Source: Catenulispora acidiphila DSM 44928 (GTDB lineage: Bacteria > Actinomycetota > Actinomycetes > Streptomycetales > Catenulisporaceae). Taken from it: a stretch of 64,000 bases of DNA. The notes beneath the pieces were generated by a model. That model saw nothing but the letters and a program-made list of their open reading frames with translations, did not search any database and had not been told where the DNA came from. The translations under genes were made by a program, and so were the position numbers. Positions within the stretch are counted from its first letter, which is position 1, and every line of letters begins with the position of its first letter. This document shows positions 1 to 8,734 of this stretch, piece by piece. The stretch covers positions 5,084,001 through 5,148,000 of the forward strand of contig NC_013131.1 in NCBI RefSeq assembly GCF_000024025.1, read 5' to 3'.

Positions 1-1897
1 CGGCGGTGGCCGAGTCGTGGGCGGTGAAGATGTACTTGCCCGACGGCGGCACGTGGATGGCGCCGATGTCGTTGGTGTTCTGCTTCCACACGACCTTGTG
101 CGTGGTCTTGTCGACCGCGTACAGCCCGTCGCCCTGCACGTTGACGTTGGCCGAGACGATCACCAGGTTGCCGATGACGCCGGCCGCGCCCTGCAGCTGC
201 CAGTTGCGGTCGACCTGCGGGACCTGCCACAGGATCTTGCCGGTCGGGACGTCGATCGCGAACAGCGGGTCGCCGCCGGTGTTGTCCAGACCGGTGGTGT
301 ACAGCGTGGTGCCGTTCGGGTCCATCGCGGTCAGGATGCCGATCGTGCCGCTGCCGCACTCGATGTCCGGCCATTTGGTCTGGCCCTGGCTGTTCAGACC
401 GTGCAGTTTCTGGCTGCCTTCGAGCACCAGCACGTTGTTGGCCAGCGCGCTGCCGTAGACCTGGTCGGTGGTGGTCTGCTGGAAGGCCGGTTTCCCCTGC
501 GGCGCCCCGCCCAGCTTCTGCGAACCGGGAGTGTTCGGGTCCTGCACCGAGGGGTTGCTGGTCGGGGTGGTCCCGCCGGTGGTGGACGGGGCGCTGCTGG
601 TGTCCGCCGAGGTGGACGGGCCGCTGCTGGTGGGTCCGCCGGTCGTGCCTCCGGTCGCGCCGCCGGTGGTGGTGGCCTGCTTGTCGCTGGAACCGCCGGA
701 CAGGGCTATCGCCGCGCCGCCGCCGCCGAGGACGACCACGCCGCCGCCGATGATCCCGAACAGGGCGCGGCGGCTCATCTTGCCGGCGCTGTTCGGGTTC
801 TGCTGCTGGTACTGCATCTGCTGCTGCGGACCGCTGTTCGGGCCGGGACCACCGTAGGGACCCACGCCGACCATGCCGCTCTGCGCGGTCTGGGCGTAGG
901 CCGGGGTGTTGCTGTTGCCGTACGGGGGAGTGCCGCCGCCGCCCTGGTAGCCGGACTGCTGGTTGTATTCGTTTCCGGTGTTGCCCACGTGCGCGGACGG
1001 ACCGGAGTTGATGCCCATGTGGGTCATGACGCTGCTCGCCTGCACGATCGCGTCGGTGTAGTGCGGGGGCAGCCAGCCGCCGGTGGTCGGCGCCGGGGCG
1101 TTGGCGTCCAGGTACTCCAGAATCTGCTGGGTGGTGGGCCGGCGCGCCGGCTCCTTGTGCAGACAGGCGGCGATCATGTCGCGCAGCGAGTCCGGCACCC
1201 CGGTGATGTCCGGCTCCTGGCTCACCACGCGGTACAGCAGCGCCGGCGTCGGCCCGTCCCCGAACGGGCTGCGCGCGGTCGCGGCGTACACCAGGGTGGC
1301 GCCCAGGGAGAACATGTCGGTCTCCGGACCCACGCGCACCCCCGAGGCCTGCTCCGGCGACATGAAGCCCGGCGAGCCCATCACGGTCCCGGCGGTGGTC
1401 AGCGCGGTGCCCTCGGTGGCGCGGGTGATGCCGAAGTCGATGACGTACGGGCCGTCCAGGGCCAGCAGCACGTTCGCGGGCTTGAGGTCCCGGTGGATGA
1501 TCCCGGCGCGGTGCACCGCGGTGATCGCCTCGGCCAGGCCGGCGGTCAGGGTGCGCAAAGCGGGCTCGGGCAGCGCCCCGAAGCGGCTGACGGCGTCCCC
1601 CAAGGAGATGCCGGCGATGAACGCGGTGGCGAACCAGGGCACGGACGCTTCGGTGTCGGAGTCCACGACCGCAGCGGTGAAGGCACCGGAGACGGACTTG
1701 GCGGCCTCGATCTCGTTGCGGAACCGCTGGCGGAACTGCGAGTCGTCGGCCAGTTCGGGCCGCACCGCCTTGACCGCCACCGTCCGGCCGCCGGTGGAGC
1801 GGCCGAGGTAGACCTTGCCCATGCCGCCGCTGCCGAGCACGCCGAGAATGGCATATGGGCCGATGCGTGTCGGATCCCCCGCTTCCAGCGGTTGCAT
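1..1897 (-). CDS. Membrane Ser/Thr protein kinase with PQQ-type beta-propeller (3' end cut by window edge)
   Basis: Eukaryotic-type (Hanks) protein kinase that phosphorylates Ser/Thr of partner proteins, with an extracytoplasmic sensor. I chose the ATG at 1897 (MQPLEAGDPTRIGPY), which places the glycine-rich loop LGSGGMGKVY at about residues 21-30 and the ATP-binding Lys (TVAVKAV) at 43. The catalytic HRDLKPAN lies near 133-140, DFG near 153 and an activation-loop GSPGFMSPEQ follows. A Gln/Gly-rich juxtamembrane stretch precedes one membrane segment near 375-398 (ALFGIIGGGVVVLGG), then a long Thr/Gly/Ser/Pro linker, then repeats such as LYAVDKTTHKVVWKQ and LFAIDVPTGKILWQV typical of PQQ/WD40-like propeller blades, predicted outside the cell. 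The reading frame runs off base 1, so 632 codons are visible and the end is missing. What the propeller senses is unknown. Confidence 0.93.
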   Translation of the reverse strand, partial: MQPLEAGDPTRIGPYAILGVLGSGGMGKVYLGRSTGGRTVAVKAVRPELADDSQFRQRFRNEIEAAKSVSGAFTAAVVDSDTEASVPWFATAFIAGISLGDAVSRFGALPEPALRTLTAGLAEAITAVHRAGIIHRDLKPANVLLALDGPYVIDFGITRATEGTALTTAGTVMGSPGFMSPEQASGVRVGPETDMFSLGATLVYAATARSPFGDGPTPALLYRVVSQEPDITGVPDSLRDMIAACLHKEPARRPTTQQILEYLDANAPAPTTGGWLPPHYTDAIVQASSVMTHMGINSGPSAHVGNTGNEYNQQSGYQGGGGTPPYGNSNTPAYAQTAQSGMVGVGPYGGPGPNSGPQQQMQYQQQNPNSAGKMSRRALFGIIGGGVVVLGGGGAAIALSGGSSDKQATTTGGATGGTTGGPTSSGPSTSADTSSAPSTTGGTTPTSNPSVQDPNTPGSQKLGGAPQGKPAFQQTTTDQVYGSALANNVLVLEGSQKLHGLNSQGQTKWPDIECGSGTIGILTAMDPNGTTLYTTGLDNTGGDPLFAIDVPTGKILWQVPQVDRNWQLQGAAGVIGNLVIVSANVNVQGDGLYAVDKTTHKVVWKQNTNDIGAIHVPPSGKYIFTAHDSATA

Positions 1898-2304
1898 TCG
1901 CTGACCCCCATCAAGATCTCGTTATCGTTTGCCCGAGCCGGACAGCAGGATAGGCCGTCCGCCTGGAAGGATTCACCCCAGCCCCCGCAGTGAACCGTAG
2001 CCCCTTCTCGGGCGACAGCGTCAACCTATTGCAGAAGTGGTCATCACGGCGCTGCTTGGAGCAGTGCAGATCAGCATGCTCTGGCGCTGGCGCCGGTCGC
2101 GAAGGCGACCGGGTGGACCCGGCGCAGGCGCGGTAACGGTTTGGGATCGGTTCGGGGCACGATTGGCCACGGTCCTGCGATACGCGGTGTTCACCCTGGT
2201 TCGCCCCCCGCGGATCGACGATCGAGCTGGCCGTAGATCGGACGTAGACGCCGGGTGTGGCACAGTGGCCCAACCGTTCCTCCCCCCGGAAGGAAACCCG
2301 CCCG
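1898..2304. other. Intergenic region between divergent kinase and secreted-peptide genes
   Basis: About 400 bases without a convincing gene. Open frames here lack a start with a ribosome site and have codon use unlike the neighbours. It must hold the promoters of the kinase (leftward) and of the small secreted peptide (rightward), but I cannot identify clear -35/-10 hexamers. Confidence 0.5.
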
Positions 2305-2511
2305 ATGGCCACCCGGCGTCACCCCGTCTTGCCGACGCTCGCCCTCGCCGCCGCCCTCGGCGCCTCCGCACTGGCCACCACCGCCGCCGCCGAACACGCC
2401 ATGGCCCGCCCTGACGGAACCCACACCGCCAAGGCTTTCCCCAGCAGCCACGGCGAGGTCGGGGACTGGAACACCATGGTCCCCGAAGGCGGCCACCCGG
2501 CGCCGTCCTGA
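2305..2511 (+). CDS. Small secreted peptide (68 aa), unknown function
   Basis: Begins at an ATG preceded by GGAAGGAAA at 2289-2297, a good ribosome site. The product starts MATRRHPVLPTLALAAALG and has a classical signal peptide: an N-terminal Arg/His cluster, a hydrophobic core around residues 8-24 and an Ala-rich possible cleavage site (ATTAAAEH) near 26-28, leaving a mature peptide of about 40 residues with no Cys. It stands alone, divergent from the kinase gene and followed by a strong hairpin at 2527-2572. I do not recognise a family. The signal peptide, ribosome site and terminator argue that it is real. Confidence 0.55.
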   Translation: MATRRHPVLPTLALAAALGASALATTAAAEHAMARPDGTHTAKAFPSSHGEVGDWNTMVPEGGHPAPS

Positions 2512-2526
2512 CGGCGCCGGCGACTC

Positions 2527-2572
2527 GGCCGCCCCGCTGAACGCGGCCCCACCGGGGTTCGGCGGGGCGGCC
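2527..2572 (+). terminator. Hairpin terminator after the secreted-peptide gene
   Basis: An 11-bp perfect stem, GGCCGCCCCGC at 2527-2537 pairing with GCGGGGCGGCC at 2562-2572, starts 16 bases after the stop at 2511. There is no T tract, as is common for actinobacterial terminators. Confidence 0.55.
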
Positions 2573-2876
2573 GCGCGGGTGTCGCATCACTGTCGACAGC
2601 AGTGGTGGAACCCGCGCCGGGGCAGCCGGTGCGAGGGCTGCCCGCATGCCGGCCGGCCGGCGCTTGTCCCGCGCCGCGTCCGGTACGGCAATGCTTTGAG
2701 TGCGCCTGGAAAAAGGGCGCGCATGACGTGTGCGCGGTGACGCGGATCGGCGCGCGGTCGCGTCCCGATCCCGCCGTGAACCGGCGGCCGCCAGTGTCAC
2801 CCAAACATCCACGACCGAACCGCGCCCCACCCGCACATCGGTCAGAGGCGGCACCGAAAAGCCCCGCGCGTCGCCG
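2573..2876. other. Intergenic region between convergent genes
   Basis: About 300 bases between the terminator of the secreted peptide and the stop codon of the SARP gene. Short open frames occur but none has a ribosome site or a recognisable product. I see no gene here. Confidence 0.5.
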
Positions 2877-5800
2877 TCAGCCCGGCGGCGCGTCCAGCTC
2901 GTCGAGCAGCGCCCGCACCGCTCGCTGATCCGCCACGCGGCCGTCGAACTCGAACTCGGCCAGCGCGGCGTGGGCGTGATCGCGGGCGGATTCGTCCGCG
3001 CCGAGCTTGTGCAGTGCCTTCGCCAGCTGGAATCGGGCGCGGGCCGCACGGTCCAGGGCGCCCAGCGCGGTCCAGTCGATCGCTGCCGTCTCGAACCGCT
3101 CCGCCGCCTCGGCCGACCGCTCCAGGGCGGCCAGCGCCAGGCCGCTGACATAGCGGGTCTGCGCCTCTGAAGCCGCGTCGCCGCGTTCGTGGGCCGAGGC
3201 CAGCATTCCGTCGCAGTCGGCGAGGACTTCGGCGGCGCGTCCGGCGCGCAGGCGGGAGACCGCCATGTTCAGCAGCGAACTGGCCTCGCCGCTGCGGTGT
3301 CCCAGGGACCGCGCCAGCGCCACCGCCTCGCCGAACAGGCTCGCCGCCTCGTCGTACGCGCCGCGGCCGTGCGCGATCACCCCCAGGTCGTTCAGCACCT
3401 GCCGGGCGATCACCGGGTCCTCGGCCAGGGTGCACAGCTCCAGCGCCCACCGGCCGTGCTGCGAGGCCTCGTCCAGCCGCCCCGCCGCCAGCGCGGTGTT
3501 GCCCGCCAGGAACCACGCCCGGCCCTGCCCGCGCACGTCCCCGGCTCGCTCCGCGGCGCGCGCCAGGTCCTGCACGGCCGCCGCGGTCCGGCGTCCCCAC
3601 GGTCCCGGACCGAAGGGACTCATCGCTATCAGCAGGTTGATGGAAGCCGGGATCAGCTCCCGGTACTCCGCGGCGCGCGGGCCCTCGCGCAGCGCCTCGG
3701 CGGCGATCCGAGCCGTCAGCTCCGCGGCGGTCGCGGCCTCGCCGCGCGCCCAGGCGCGGGCGGCGGCCGGGGAGTCGAACGCGAAGTCGCCGATGCCCTG
3801 CGGCGCCAGCGTCTCCCGGATCGGGTCGCCGGGGACCGCCGTCTCGAAGGCCGCACACGCCCCGGCGAGCAGGAACCGGGCCAGCCGCGAGCGCGCCGCC
3901 AGCCCTTCGGCCGCCGCGCGGTCGGCGTCCCCGACAGCGCCGTGCGCGAAGTCCCGCAGCAGGCTGTGATGCCGGTACCGGTGCTCGGCCGGCGATTCCA
4001 GCATCGCCACGTCGACCAGCGACTCCAGCACCGTCTCGGCGTCGGCCACCGGGAGCTCTAGTACCGCGGCCGCGGCGGGCAGCCCGATCTCCGCCGCCTC
4101 GACCGCGCCGAGCAGCCGGAAGGCCTGTGCCTGCGCGGCGGTCAGCTGCTGGTAGCCGACCTCGAAGGCCGGCGCGACCGCCAGCTCCCCGATCCGCAGC
4201 TCCCGCAGCCGCGAGCGCTCGTCCGCCAGCCGTCCGGCCAGCGAGGCGACGGTCCACGCCGGGCGCGCGGCGAGCCGGGCGGCCACGATCCGCACCGCCA
4301 GCGGCAGCCGTCCGCAGGCGTCGACCAGCAGGCGCGCGGCCTCCGGCTCGGCGTGCGGACGCTCCGGGCCGGCGACCCGCCCGAGCAGCCCGAGGGCTTC
4401 CTCGTCGTCGAACACGTCCAGCCACACCTGCGCCGACTTCGGCAGCGCGACCAGCCGGGCCCGGCTGGTGACCAGCACCGCGCAGCCGCCGGCGCCCGGG
4501 AGCAGGGGTCTGACCTGCGCGGCGTTGGCGGCGTCGTCGAGCACGACGAGCAGCCGGCGGCCGTCGAGCAGAGTGCGGAACAGCGAGGAGCGCGCGGCCG
4601 TACCCTCCGGGATCTGCTCGGTCGCCACGCCGAGGGCGTGCAGGAAGTCCTCCAGCACGGCCTGCGGCGGGACCGGCGTGGCACCGGTGCCGCGCAGATC
4701 GGCGTAGAGCTGGCCGTCGGGGAAGGCCGGGCGCGCGCGGTGTGCGACGTGCAGCGCCAGCGTGCTCTTGCCGACGCCGCCCATCCCGGCGATCGCCAGC
4801 ACCGTCGGCGTGGTGCCGGCGGCGCCCGCGCTCAGCTCGGCGCCGAGGCGTTCGGCCAGCGCGCCGCGCCCGACGAAGTCCGGTTCGGTCGGCGGCAGCT
4901 GCGCCGGACGCGGCACGACCGGATTCTGCGGGCCCTGACCCGGGACGCGCCGCATCCGCGACGCCGCGGCCGCCGTCGCCGCGGCTCCGGCCGGCGGGCT
5001 CGGCGGACCGCCGGCCAGCACCTCGGCGTGCATCGCGCGCAGCTCGGCGCCCGGCTCGACGCCGAGTTCGCCGATCAGCAGCCGCCGCGCCGCGGTGAAC
5101 GCCGCCAGCGCGTCGGCCTGCCGTCCGGACTGGGACAGCGCCCGCATCAGCAGCGCGTACAACCGTTCCCGCAGCGGGTGTTCGTCGGTGAGCGCCCGCA
5201 GCTCCGGCACGCACGAAGCGCCGCGTCCCAGCTCCACGTCCAGCGCGATCCGCCGCTCCAGCAGGCTCAGCCGCAGCTCGGCGAAGCGCCGCCGCTGCCG
5301 TTCGGCGAACGGTCCCGGGACCCCCGCCAGCGGCACCCCGGTCCACAGGTCCACGGCGCGCCGCAGCAGCTCCCGAGCCTGCTCCGGCTGTCCGGCAGCG
5401 CTTGCCTTGTCGGCCTCGGCGGCCCAGTGCTCGGCGCGCTCGGCGTCCACCGGCAGGCTGTCGCCGCTGGACCAGTCGATCCAACCGGACTCGCGGGACC
5501 CGCTGGACCCGCCGGGCTTCTCGCCGGTGGGGGAGGCGCCAGGATCTTTGACGCCGTTGACAGCGGCGGCGGAAGCACCGGCCGGCGCGGCGTTTCCGTT
5601 CGCGCGCCCTCGTGCGGAGCCTGCCCCGCCGCCACCGCCGCCGAAGGGCGGCAGAGCCAGCCGGTAGCCGCCGGCCAGCGAGACCAGCACTTCCGAGGCG
5701 GCGCCGTCCGCGGCGTCCGGATCCAGGACCCGCCGCCAGCGCCAGGCATACGTGCGCAGGATCGAGCGCGCCCGGCTCGGCGGCTGGTCGCCCCACAGGG

Positions 5801-5951
5801 CGTCGATCAGCTCCGCCGAACTCGCGGTCCGCCCCGGCAGCAGCAACAGCGCGGCCAGCATCGCCTGCTGCTGCGGGCTGCCCGTGGCCAGTTCCTCCTC
5901 GCCGCGGCAGCCCCGCAGCGGGCCGAGGACCTGAAACCGGATCGTATTCAC
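2877..5951 (-). CDS. SARP-family transcriptional activator with NB-ARC ATPase and TPR domains (AfsR-like)
   Basis: Large regulator of the AfsR/SARP class, usually activators of secondary-metabolite genes. I start it at the GTG at 5951 because the product then opens with the family hallmark NTIRFQVLGPLRG; the frame stays open upstream to 6065 but that part is unlike the family. Order: winged-helix OmpR-type DNA-binding domain at about 1-105, a Gly/Ala/Ser-rich insertion at about 105-165, the bacterial transcriptional activator domain at about 170-320, an NB-ARC ATPase with P-loop GMGGVGKS near 387-394 and LLVVLDDAANA as Walker B, and a TPR-like C terminus from roughly residue 700 to 1024. It ends opposite the secreted-peptide gene and lies beside an isochorismatase/SDR/methyltransferase locus that it may control, which is inference. 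The low-complexity insertion between the wHTH and BTAD is unusual. Confidence 0.93.
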   Translation of the reverse strand: MNTIRFQVLGPLRGCRGEEELATGSPQQQAMLAALLLLPGRTASSAELIDALWGDQPPSRARSILRTYAWRWRRVLDPDAADGAASEVLVSLAGGYRLALPPFGGGGGGAGSARGRANGNAAPAGASAAAVNGVKDPGASPTGEKPGGSSGSRESGWIDWSSGDSLPVDAERAEHWAAEADKASAAGQPEQARELLRRAVDLWTGVPLAGVPGPFAERQRRRFAELRLSLLERRIALDVELGRGASCVPELRALTDEHPLRERLYALLMRALSQSGRQADALAAFTAARRLLIGELGVEPGAELRAMHAEVLAGGPPSPPAGAAATAAAASRMRRVPGQGPQNPVVPRPAQLPPTEPDFVGRGALAERLGAELSAGAAGTTPTVLAIAGMGGVGKSTLALHVAHRARPAFPDGQLYADLRGTGATPVPPQAVLEDFLHALGVATEQIPEGTAARSSLFRTLLDGRRLLVVLDDAANAAQVRPLLPGAGGCAVLVTSRARLVALPKSAQVWLDVFDDEEALGLLGRVAGPERPHAEPEAARLLVDACGRLPLAVRIVAARLAARPAWTVASLAGRLADERSRLRELRIGELAVAPAFEVGYQQLTAAQAQAFRLLGAVEAAEIGLPAAAAVLELPVADAETVLESLVDVAMLESPAEHRYRHHSLLRDFAHGAVGDADRAAAEGLAARSRLARFLLAGACAAFETAVPGDPIRETLAPQGIGDFAFDSPAAARAWARGEAATAAELTARIAAEALREGPRAAEYRELIPASINLLIAMSPFGPGPWGRRTAAAVQDLARAAERAGDVRGQGRAWFLAGNTALAAGRLDEASQHGRWALELCTLAEDPVIARQVLNDLGVIAHGRGAYDEAASLFGEAVALARSLGHRSGEASSLLNMAVSRLRAGRAAEVLADCDGMLASAHERGDAASEAQTRYVSGLALAALERSAEAAERFETAAIDWTALGALDRAARARFQLAKALHKLGADESARDHAHAALAEFEFDGRVADQRAVRALLDELDAPPG

Positions 5952-6100
5952 GTTCTGACCAGATCCCTGTGCTTCTCTTGTTTTCCGCTGGAGCCGGTTT
6001 GAGCAGCGGATACAGAGCAGGCTAAGAGGGGCGACCCGGCGCGGGCAAGAGACAGTGATCATCATGGGCGGCCAGGTGCGCCGGAGCTCTCAAGCGATTG

Positions 6101-6349
6101 TCACTCCGGCGGGCCCGGCGGCCCGGCGGGCCGAGGCGGTCCCGGCGCGACCGGCAGGACCAGCGGCGCGGCCGCGGGCCCGGCGCCGGGCGCGGGCTCG
6201 TCGTCGAGCACCGGGCGCAGCAGCTCGGTGTACCGGTCCAGGGCGGCGAACAGCACCCGCAGCGGTACGTCCGGGCGCACCGCGCGGTCGATGAGCTCCT
6301 CGACCTCGGTCCGGCCCATGGCGGCGATGGCCGCTTCCCTGATCTCCAC
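6101..6349 (-). CDS. Small hypothetical protein, Pro-rich tail
   Basis: An 82-codon frame from a GTG at 6349 (a TTG at 6358 adds three residues). The N-terminal half, VEIREAAIAAMGRTEVEEL and on to LFAALDRYTELLRPVLDDE, looks like a helical, normally composed soluble protein, while the last 30 residues are Pro/Gly/Ala-rich. No family recognised. It is 150 bases upstream of the SARP start in the same direction, so it may be co-transcribed with it. Supported only by codon bias and composition; the ribosome site is weak. Confidence 0.45.
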   Translation of the reverse strand: MEIREAAIAAMGRTEVEELIDRAVRPDVPLRVLFAALDRYTELLRPVLDDEPAPGAGPAAAPLVLPVAPGPPRPAGPPGPPE

Positions 6350-6393
6350 GCTTGGCAAACGCCGGGTGCCCGCGCGCGTTACGCGCGGTTCCG

Positions 6394-6417
6394 CGGTTTG
6401 TTCGCCGCGACAAACCG
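6394..6417. promoter_or_regulatory. Perfect 8-bp inverted repeat in leader/promoter region
   Basis: CGGTTTGT at 6394-6401 pairs with ACAAACCG at 6410-6417 around an 8-base loop. Just beside it is CGCGCG-TTA-CGCGCG at 6373-6387. The pair sits directly upstream of the small leftward gene and the SARP gene, so it could be an operator or a leader hairpin; nothing in the sequence decides which. Confidence 0.35.
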
Positions 6418-6560
6418 GGCCCGCCCCGGGTTGTGGCGACCACCAGCGATTACTCCGAAAGCGTGGCGCGCGCGGCCTGTGGACGGGTCCTTTTGTTCCC
6501 GCCCACGGATCGTCTGATAGTCACGCCCGCTCGCGATCGAGGTCGCGACGGTGTCCGGAA

Positions 6561-6595
6561 GCCGGGGCTGGCGCGCTGGGTGTACCAGCCCCGGC
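6561..6595 (-). terminator. Hairpin terminator downstream of the isochorismatase gene
   Basis: A perfect 11-bp G/C stem, GCCGGGGCTGG at 6561-6571 and CCAGCCCCGGC at 6585-6595 with a 13-base loop, begins 34 bases after the isochorismatase stop codon on the minus strand. Confidence 0.6.
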
Positions 6596-6628
6596 GGCTT
6601 GGGGGGCGTGGGGACGCGGGGACGCTGC

Positions 6629-7234
6629 TCACCGCGCCGCCTCCGCCAGCGCCCGCAGCAGCTGATCGGTGGTCGGCGTCATGGCACACACCTCGGCCGC
6701 CAGCATCAGCGCCGCGCGATGCTTCTCGGGACTGAAGTCCGCGACCGCGTCCGCGACCAGGAACGCCTGCACATCCCGGCTGAACGCCTCCACGCAGCTG
6801 GTCAGACACCCGATGTGCGCGTAGACCCCGCAGACGATCACCTGGTCGCGCCCGGTCTGCCAGAGCACGTCGGCCGGCGGCGTACGGTGGAACGCGCTGT
6901 GCCGCCGCTTCGTCAGGACCTTGTCGCCGGGCCGCGGCGCCAGCTCGGGCACGATCGCCCGGTCGGGCTCCAGCTCCTCGCCACCGGGCTGCGCCGCGAA
7001 GACGACGGGGATTCCGGCAGCCGCGCACGCCTCGCGCAGCCGCACGGTGTTCGCCACCAGCGTCGCCAGCGGATCGCGCCCGGCCGGGAAGAACCGCAGG
7101 AAGTGCTCCCGCATGTCGTGGATCAACAGCACCGCCCGGCCCGGCTCCGGCGTCCACGCGACGCGCTGCACGGGCAGCTCGCCCTCGGCGGGCAGCCGAT
7201 AAGGCTCGATGGGCTCGATCCCGGACGCGCTCAA
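6629..7234 (-). CDS. Isochorismatase-family hydrolase, PhzD/EntB-like
   Basis: Predicted to hydrolyse the enol-ether pyruvate group of isochorismate or 2-amino-2-deoxyisochorismate, the step done by EntB/DhbB (siderophores) and PhzD (phenazines, 3-hydroxyanthranilate). Start is a TTG at 7234 with GAGGGA about ten bases upstream. Catalytic residues fit the family: Asp40 in AVLLIHDM, Lys109 in LTKRRHSAF, and GVYAHIGC at 136-143. The C-terminal [11 protein letters not shown] resembles PhzD more than EntB. Compared with PhzD as I remember it, the loop after AAQPG that normally contains an LKDFWGPG segment is absent, giving 201 residues. No carrier-protein domain is present, unlike EntB. Divergent from the SDR/methyltransferase genes; no siderophore or phenazine synthase is nearby. 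Confidence 0.87.
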   Translation of the reverse strand: MSASGIEPIEPYRLPAEGELPVQRVAWTPEPGRAVLLIHDMREHFLRFFPAGRDPLATLVANTVRLREACAAAGIPVVFAAQPGGEELEPDRAIVPELAPRPGDKVLTKRRHSAFHRTPPADVLWQTGRDQVIVCGVYAHIGCLTSCVEAFSRDVQAFLVADAVADFSPEKHRAALMLAAEVCAMTPTTDQLLRALAEAAR

Positions 7235-7302
7235 GCTCTGATTCCCTCTTCGGCGGAAACAGGTGACGAATCAGGACTCTAAAGAAGATCTCAGTGCTCT
7301 CA

Positions 7303-7324
7303 CACCCACCCGTTCGGGTAGGTG
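7303..7324. promoter_or_regulatory. Dyad in divergent promoter region
   Basis: CACC-C-ACCC-GTTC-GGGT-A-GGTG forms a 22-base near-perfect dyad (one C/A mismatch) 69 bases upstream of the isochorismatase start and about 90 bases before the rightward genes. A binding site for one of the two flanking regulators is plausible but unproven. Confidence 0.4.
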
Positions 7325-7409
7325 ATCTCCGCCGCCTTACCCGCTGCCGGCGCGCGGCGCCGCCTACCCCAACGGGCAGTTGTCGCTCATCGCCGGCCCG
7401 GCGAAGCTG

Positions 7410-7871
7410 ATGCTCATGAGTCGACTCACCAACGGCGGCCAGCTCACCGAACACGGTGACCTGCTGGTCTGGCCGTCACCTCCCGGCGTGGGGTTTCCAG
7501 CCTGCGTCCGGCGGGTCACCGGATTGGCGGAGGGCGAGCCGCCGATCGTGGTCCCGCCGTCGGGCAGCCGGGGTGTGGAGTCGCTCTGCGAAGACCGGCT
7601 CGCCGCCCCGGAGTTCGTGGCGGGTCTCCGGACGCTGATCCCTCCGGCCCGGGCGACCGGGCCAGGCGGACCGCCCGGCGGGGTGGCGTTCCCCGCTGGG
7701 CGCGGCGGCGGGCTGGTCACCAGCAAGGCGGTGTTCCCGGCGATCGCCGCCGGGAACACCGCCCCGGTCACCGACACCCCTTTGACCGCCAGGGTCCCGA
7801 TATCCCGTCATCGCCGGGCCCTGGCCTGTACTCCGACCGGGCCCGGCCCGGCCGCCGAACAAGAGGTCTGA
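7410..7871 (+). CDS. Uncertain ORF upstream of the SDR gene
   Basis: A 153-codon frame from an ATG at 7410 (alternatives TTG 7380, ATG 7416) whose stop lies four bases before the SDR start. Most codons up to about 7785 end in G or C as in true genes here, then the bias fades. The product (MLMSRLTNGGQLTEHGDLLV) is Pro/Gly-rich, contains no motif I recognise, and has no good ribosome site. It may be a real leader gene of the operon, a decayed gene, or chance; an antisense frame (7364-7777) is even less convincing. Confidence 0.3.
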   Translation: MLMSRLTNGGQLTEHGDLLVWPSPPGVGFPACVRRVTGLAEGEPPIVVPPSGSRGVESLCEDRLAAPEFVAGLRTLIPPARATGPGGPPGGVAFPAGRGGGLVTSKAVFPAIAAGNTAPVTDTPLTARVPISRHRRALACTPTGPGPAAEQEV

Positions 7872-7875
7872 ATCG

Positions 7876-8694
7876 ATGCGCGCGGACGGATTGGCCGGCA
7901 GGACGGCCCTGATCACCGGAGCGGGCTCGGGCATCGGCCGGGCCGTCGCCGTGGCGCTGGCCGCCGCCGGCGCCCGGGTGATCGTGGCCGGCCGGACCGC
8001 CGCGACGCTGGAGCAGACCGTCAAGCTGGCCGACGAGGCGACCGCTGTGTGGGGCGGCGAGTCGCTTGTGCGCGGCCAATCCTGGGCGCCGGCCGTGGCT
8101 GCCGGCGCCCAGGCCCATATCGCCGACGTCACCGATCCGGCGGCGGTGCGGGCGTTGCTCGTCGCCGTCGAGCGCGAGCACGGCGGCCTCGACATCGCGG
8201 TGAACAACGCCGGGCGCCCTTCTTGGGGTCCGGTCGCCCGGATCGCCCCCGCCGAATGGGACGCCGTGCTCGGCGTGAACCTCACCGGTGTGTGGCTGTG
8301 CCTGCAGCACGAGCTGGACCTGATGCGCCGCAGCGGCGGGGGAGCGGTGGTCAACATCGTCTCCCGCCTCGGCATCCCGACGCGCGAGGAGAATCAGAAC
8401 GCGTACGCGGCCAGCAAGGCCGCTCTGAGCATCCTGACGCGTACCGCGGCGCGCGAGTACGTCGGCTCGGGCATCCGCGTCAACGCCGTGAGCCCCGGCC
8501 CGACCGACACCGCCATGACCGTCTGGGACCAGGAGACGCCGGCCGAGCGCGACGAGCGCGTGGCCCGCACCGTCCCGATCGGCCGCCTGGCCGCGCCCGC
8601 CGAGATCGCCGCCGCCGTGCGCTGGCTGGTCTCCGACGAGGCCTCCTACGTCGTCGGCCACGACCTGGTGGTCGACGGAGGGCTGAGCGCCTGA
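7876..8694 (+). CDS. Short-chain dehydrogenase/reductase (SDR)
   Basis: Classical SDR oxidoreductase using NAD(P)H, 272 residues. The cofactor motif TGAGSGIG is at 14-21, NNAG at 110-113, and the catalytic Ser163, Tyr177 and Lys181 (NIVSRLG, AYAASKAAL) are all present; the C terminus has the usual PAEIAAAVRWLVSDEASYVVGHDLVVDGG. Arg40 after the second strand suggests NADP preference, which is only a rule of thumb. The substrate is unknown. Beside a PhzD/EntB-like isochorismatase, a role equivalent to EntA (oxidising a dihydro-dihydroxybenzoate or dihydro-hydroxyanthranilate product) is an attractive inference. Expressed with the 31-codon ORF and methyltransferase that follow. Confidence 0.9.
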   Translation: MRADGLAGRTALITGAGSGIGRAVAVALAAAGARVIVAGRTAATLEQTVKLADEATAVWGGESLVRGQSWAPAVAAGAQAHIADVTDPAAVRALLVAVEREHGGLDIAVNNAGRPSWGPVARIAPAEWDAVLGVNLTGVWLCLQHELDLMRRSGGGAVVNIVSRLGIPTREENQNAYAASKAALSILTRTAAREYVGSGIRVNAVSPGPTDTAMTVWDQETPAERDERVARTVPIGRLAAPAEIAAAVRWLVSDEASYVVGHDLVVDGGLSA

Positions 8695-8734
8695 CGCGCC
8701 CGGCCGACCCCCTCACCCGGCAAGGAGACGCACG

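Noticed and set aside
17-1993. 658-codon frame on the plus strand opposite the kinase
   Set aside because: Shadow frame: the minus strand has all kinase and propeller motifs, while this frame gives a His/Gly/Arg-rich product with no family features.
7364-7777. 137-codon minus-strand ORF between isochorismatase and SDR genes
   Set aside because: Low-complexity Pro/Ser/Gly product, no ribosome site, and the plus-strand frame has better codon bias.
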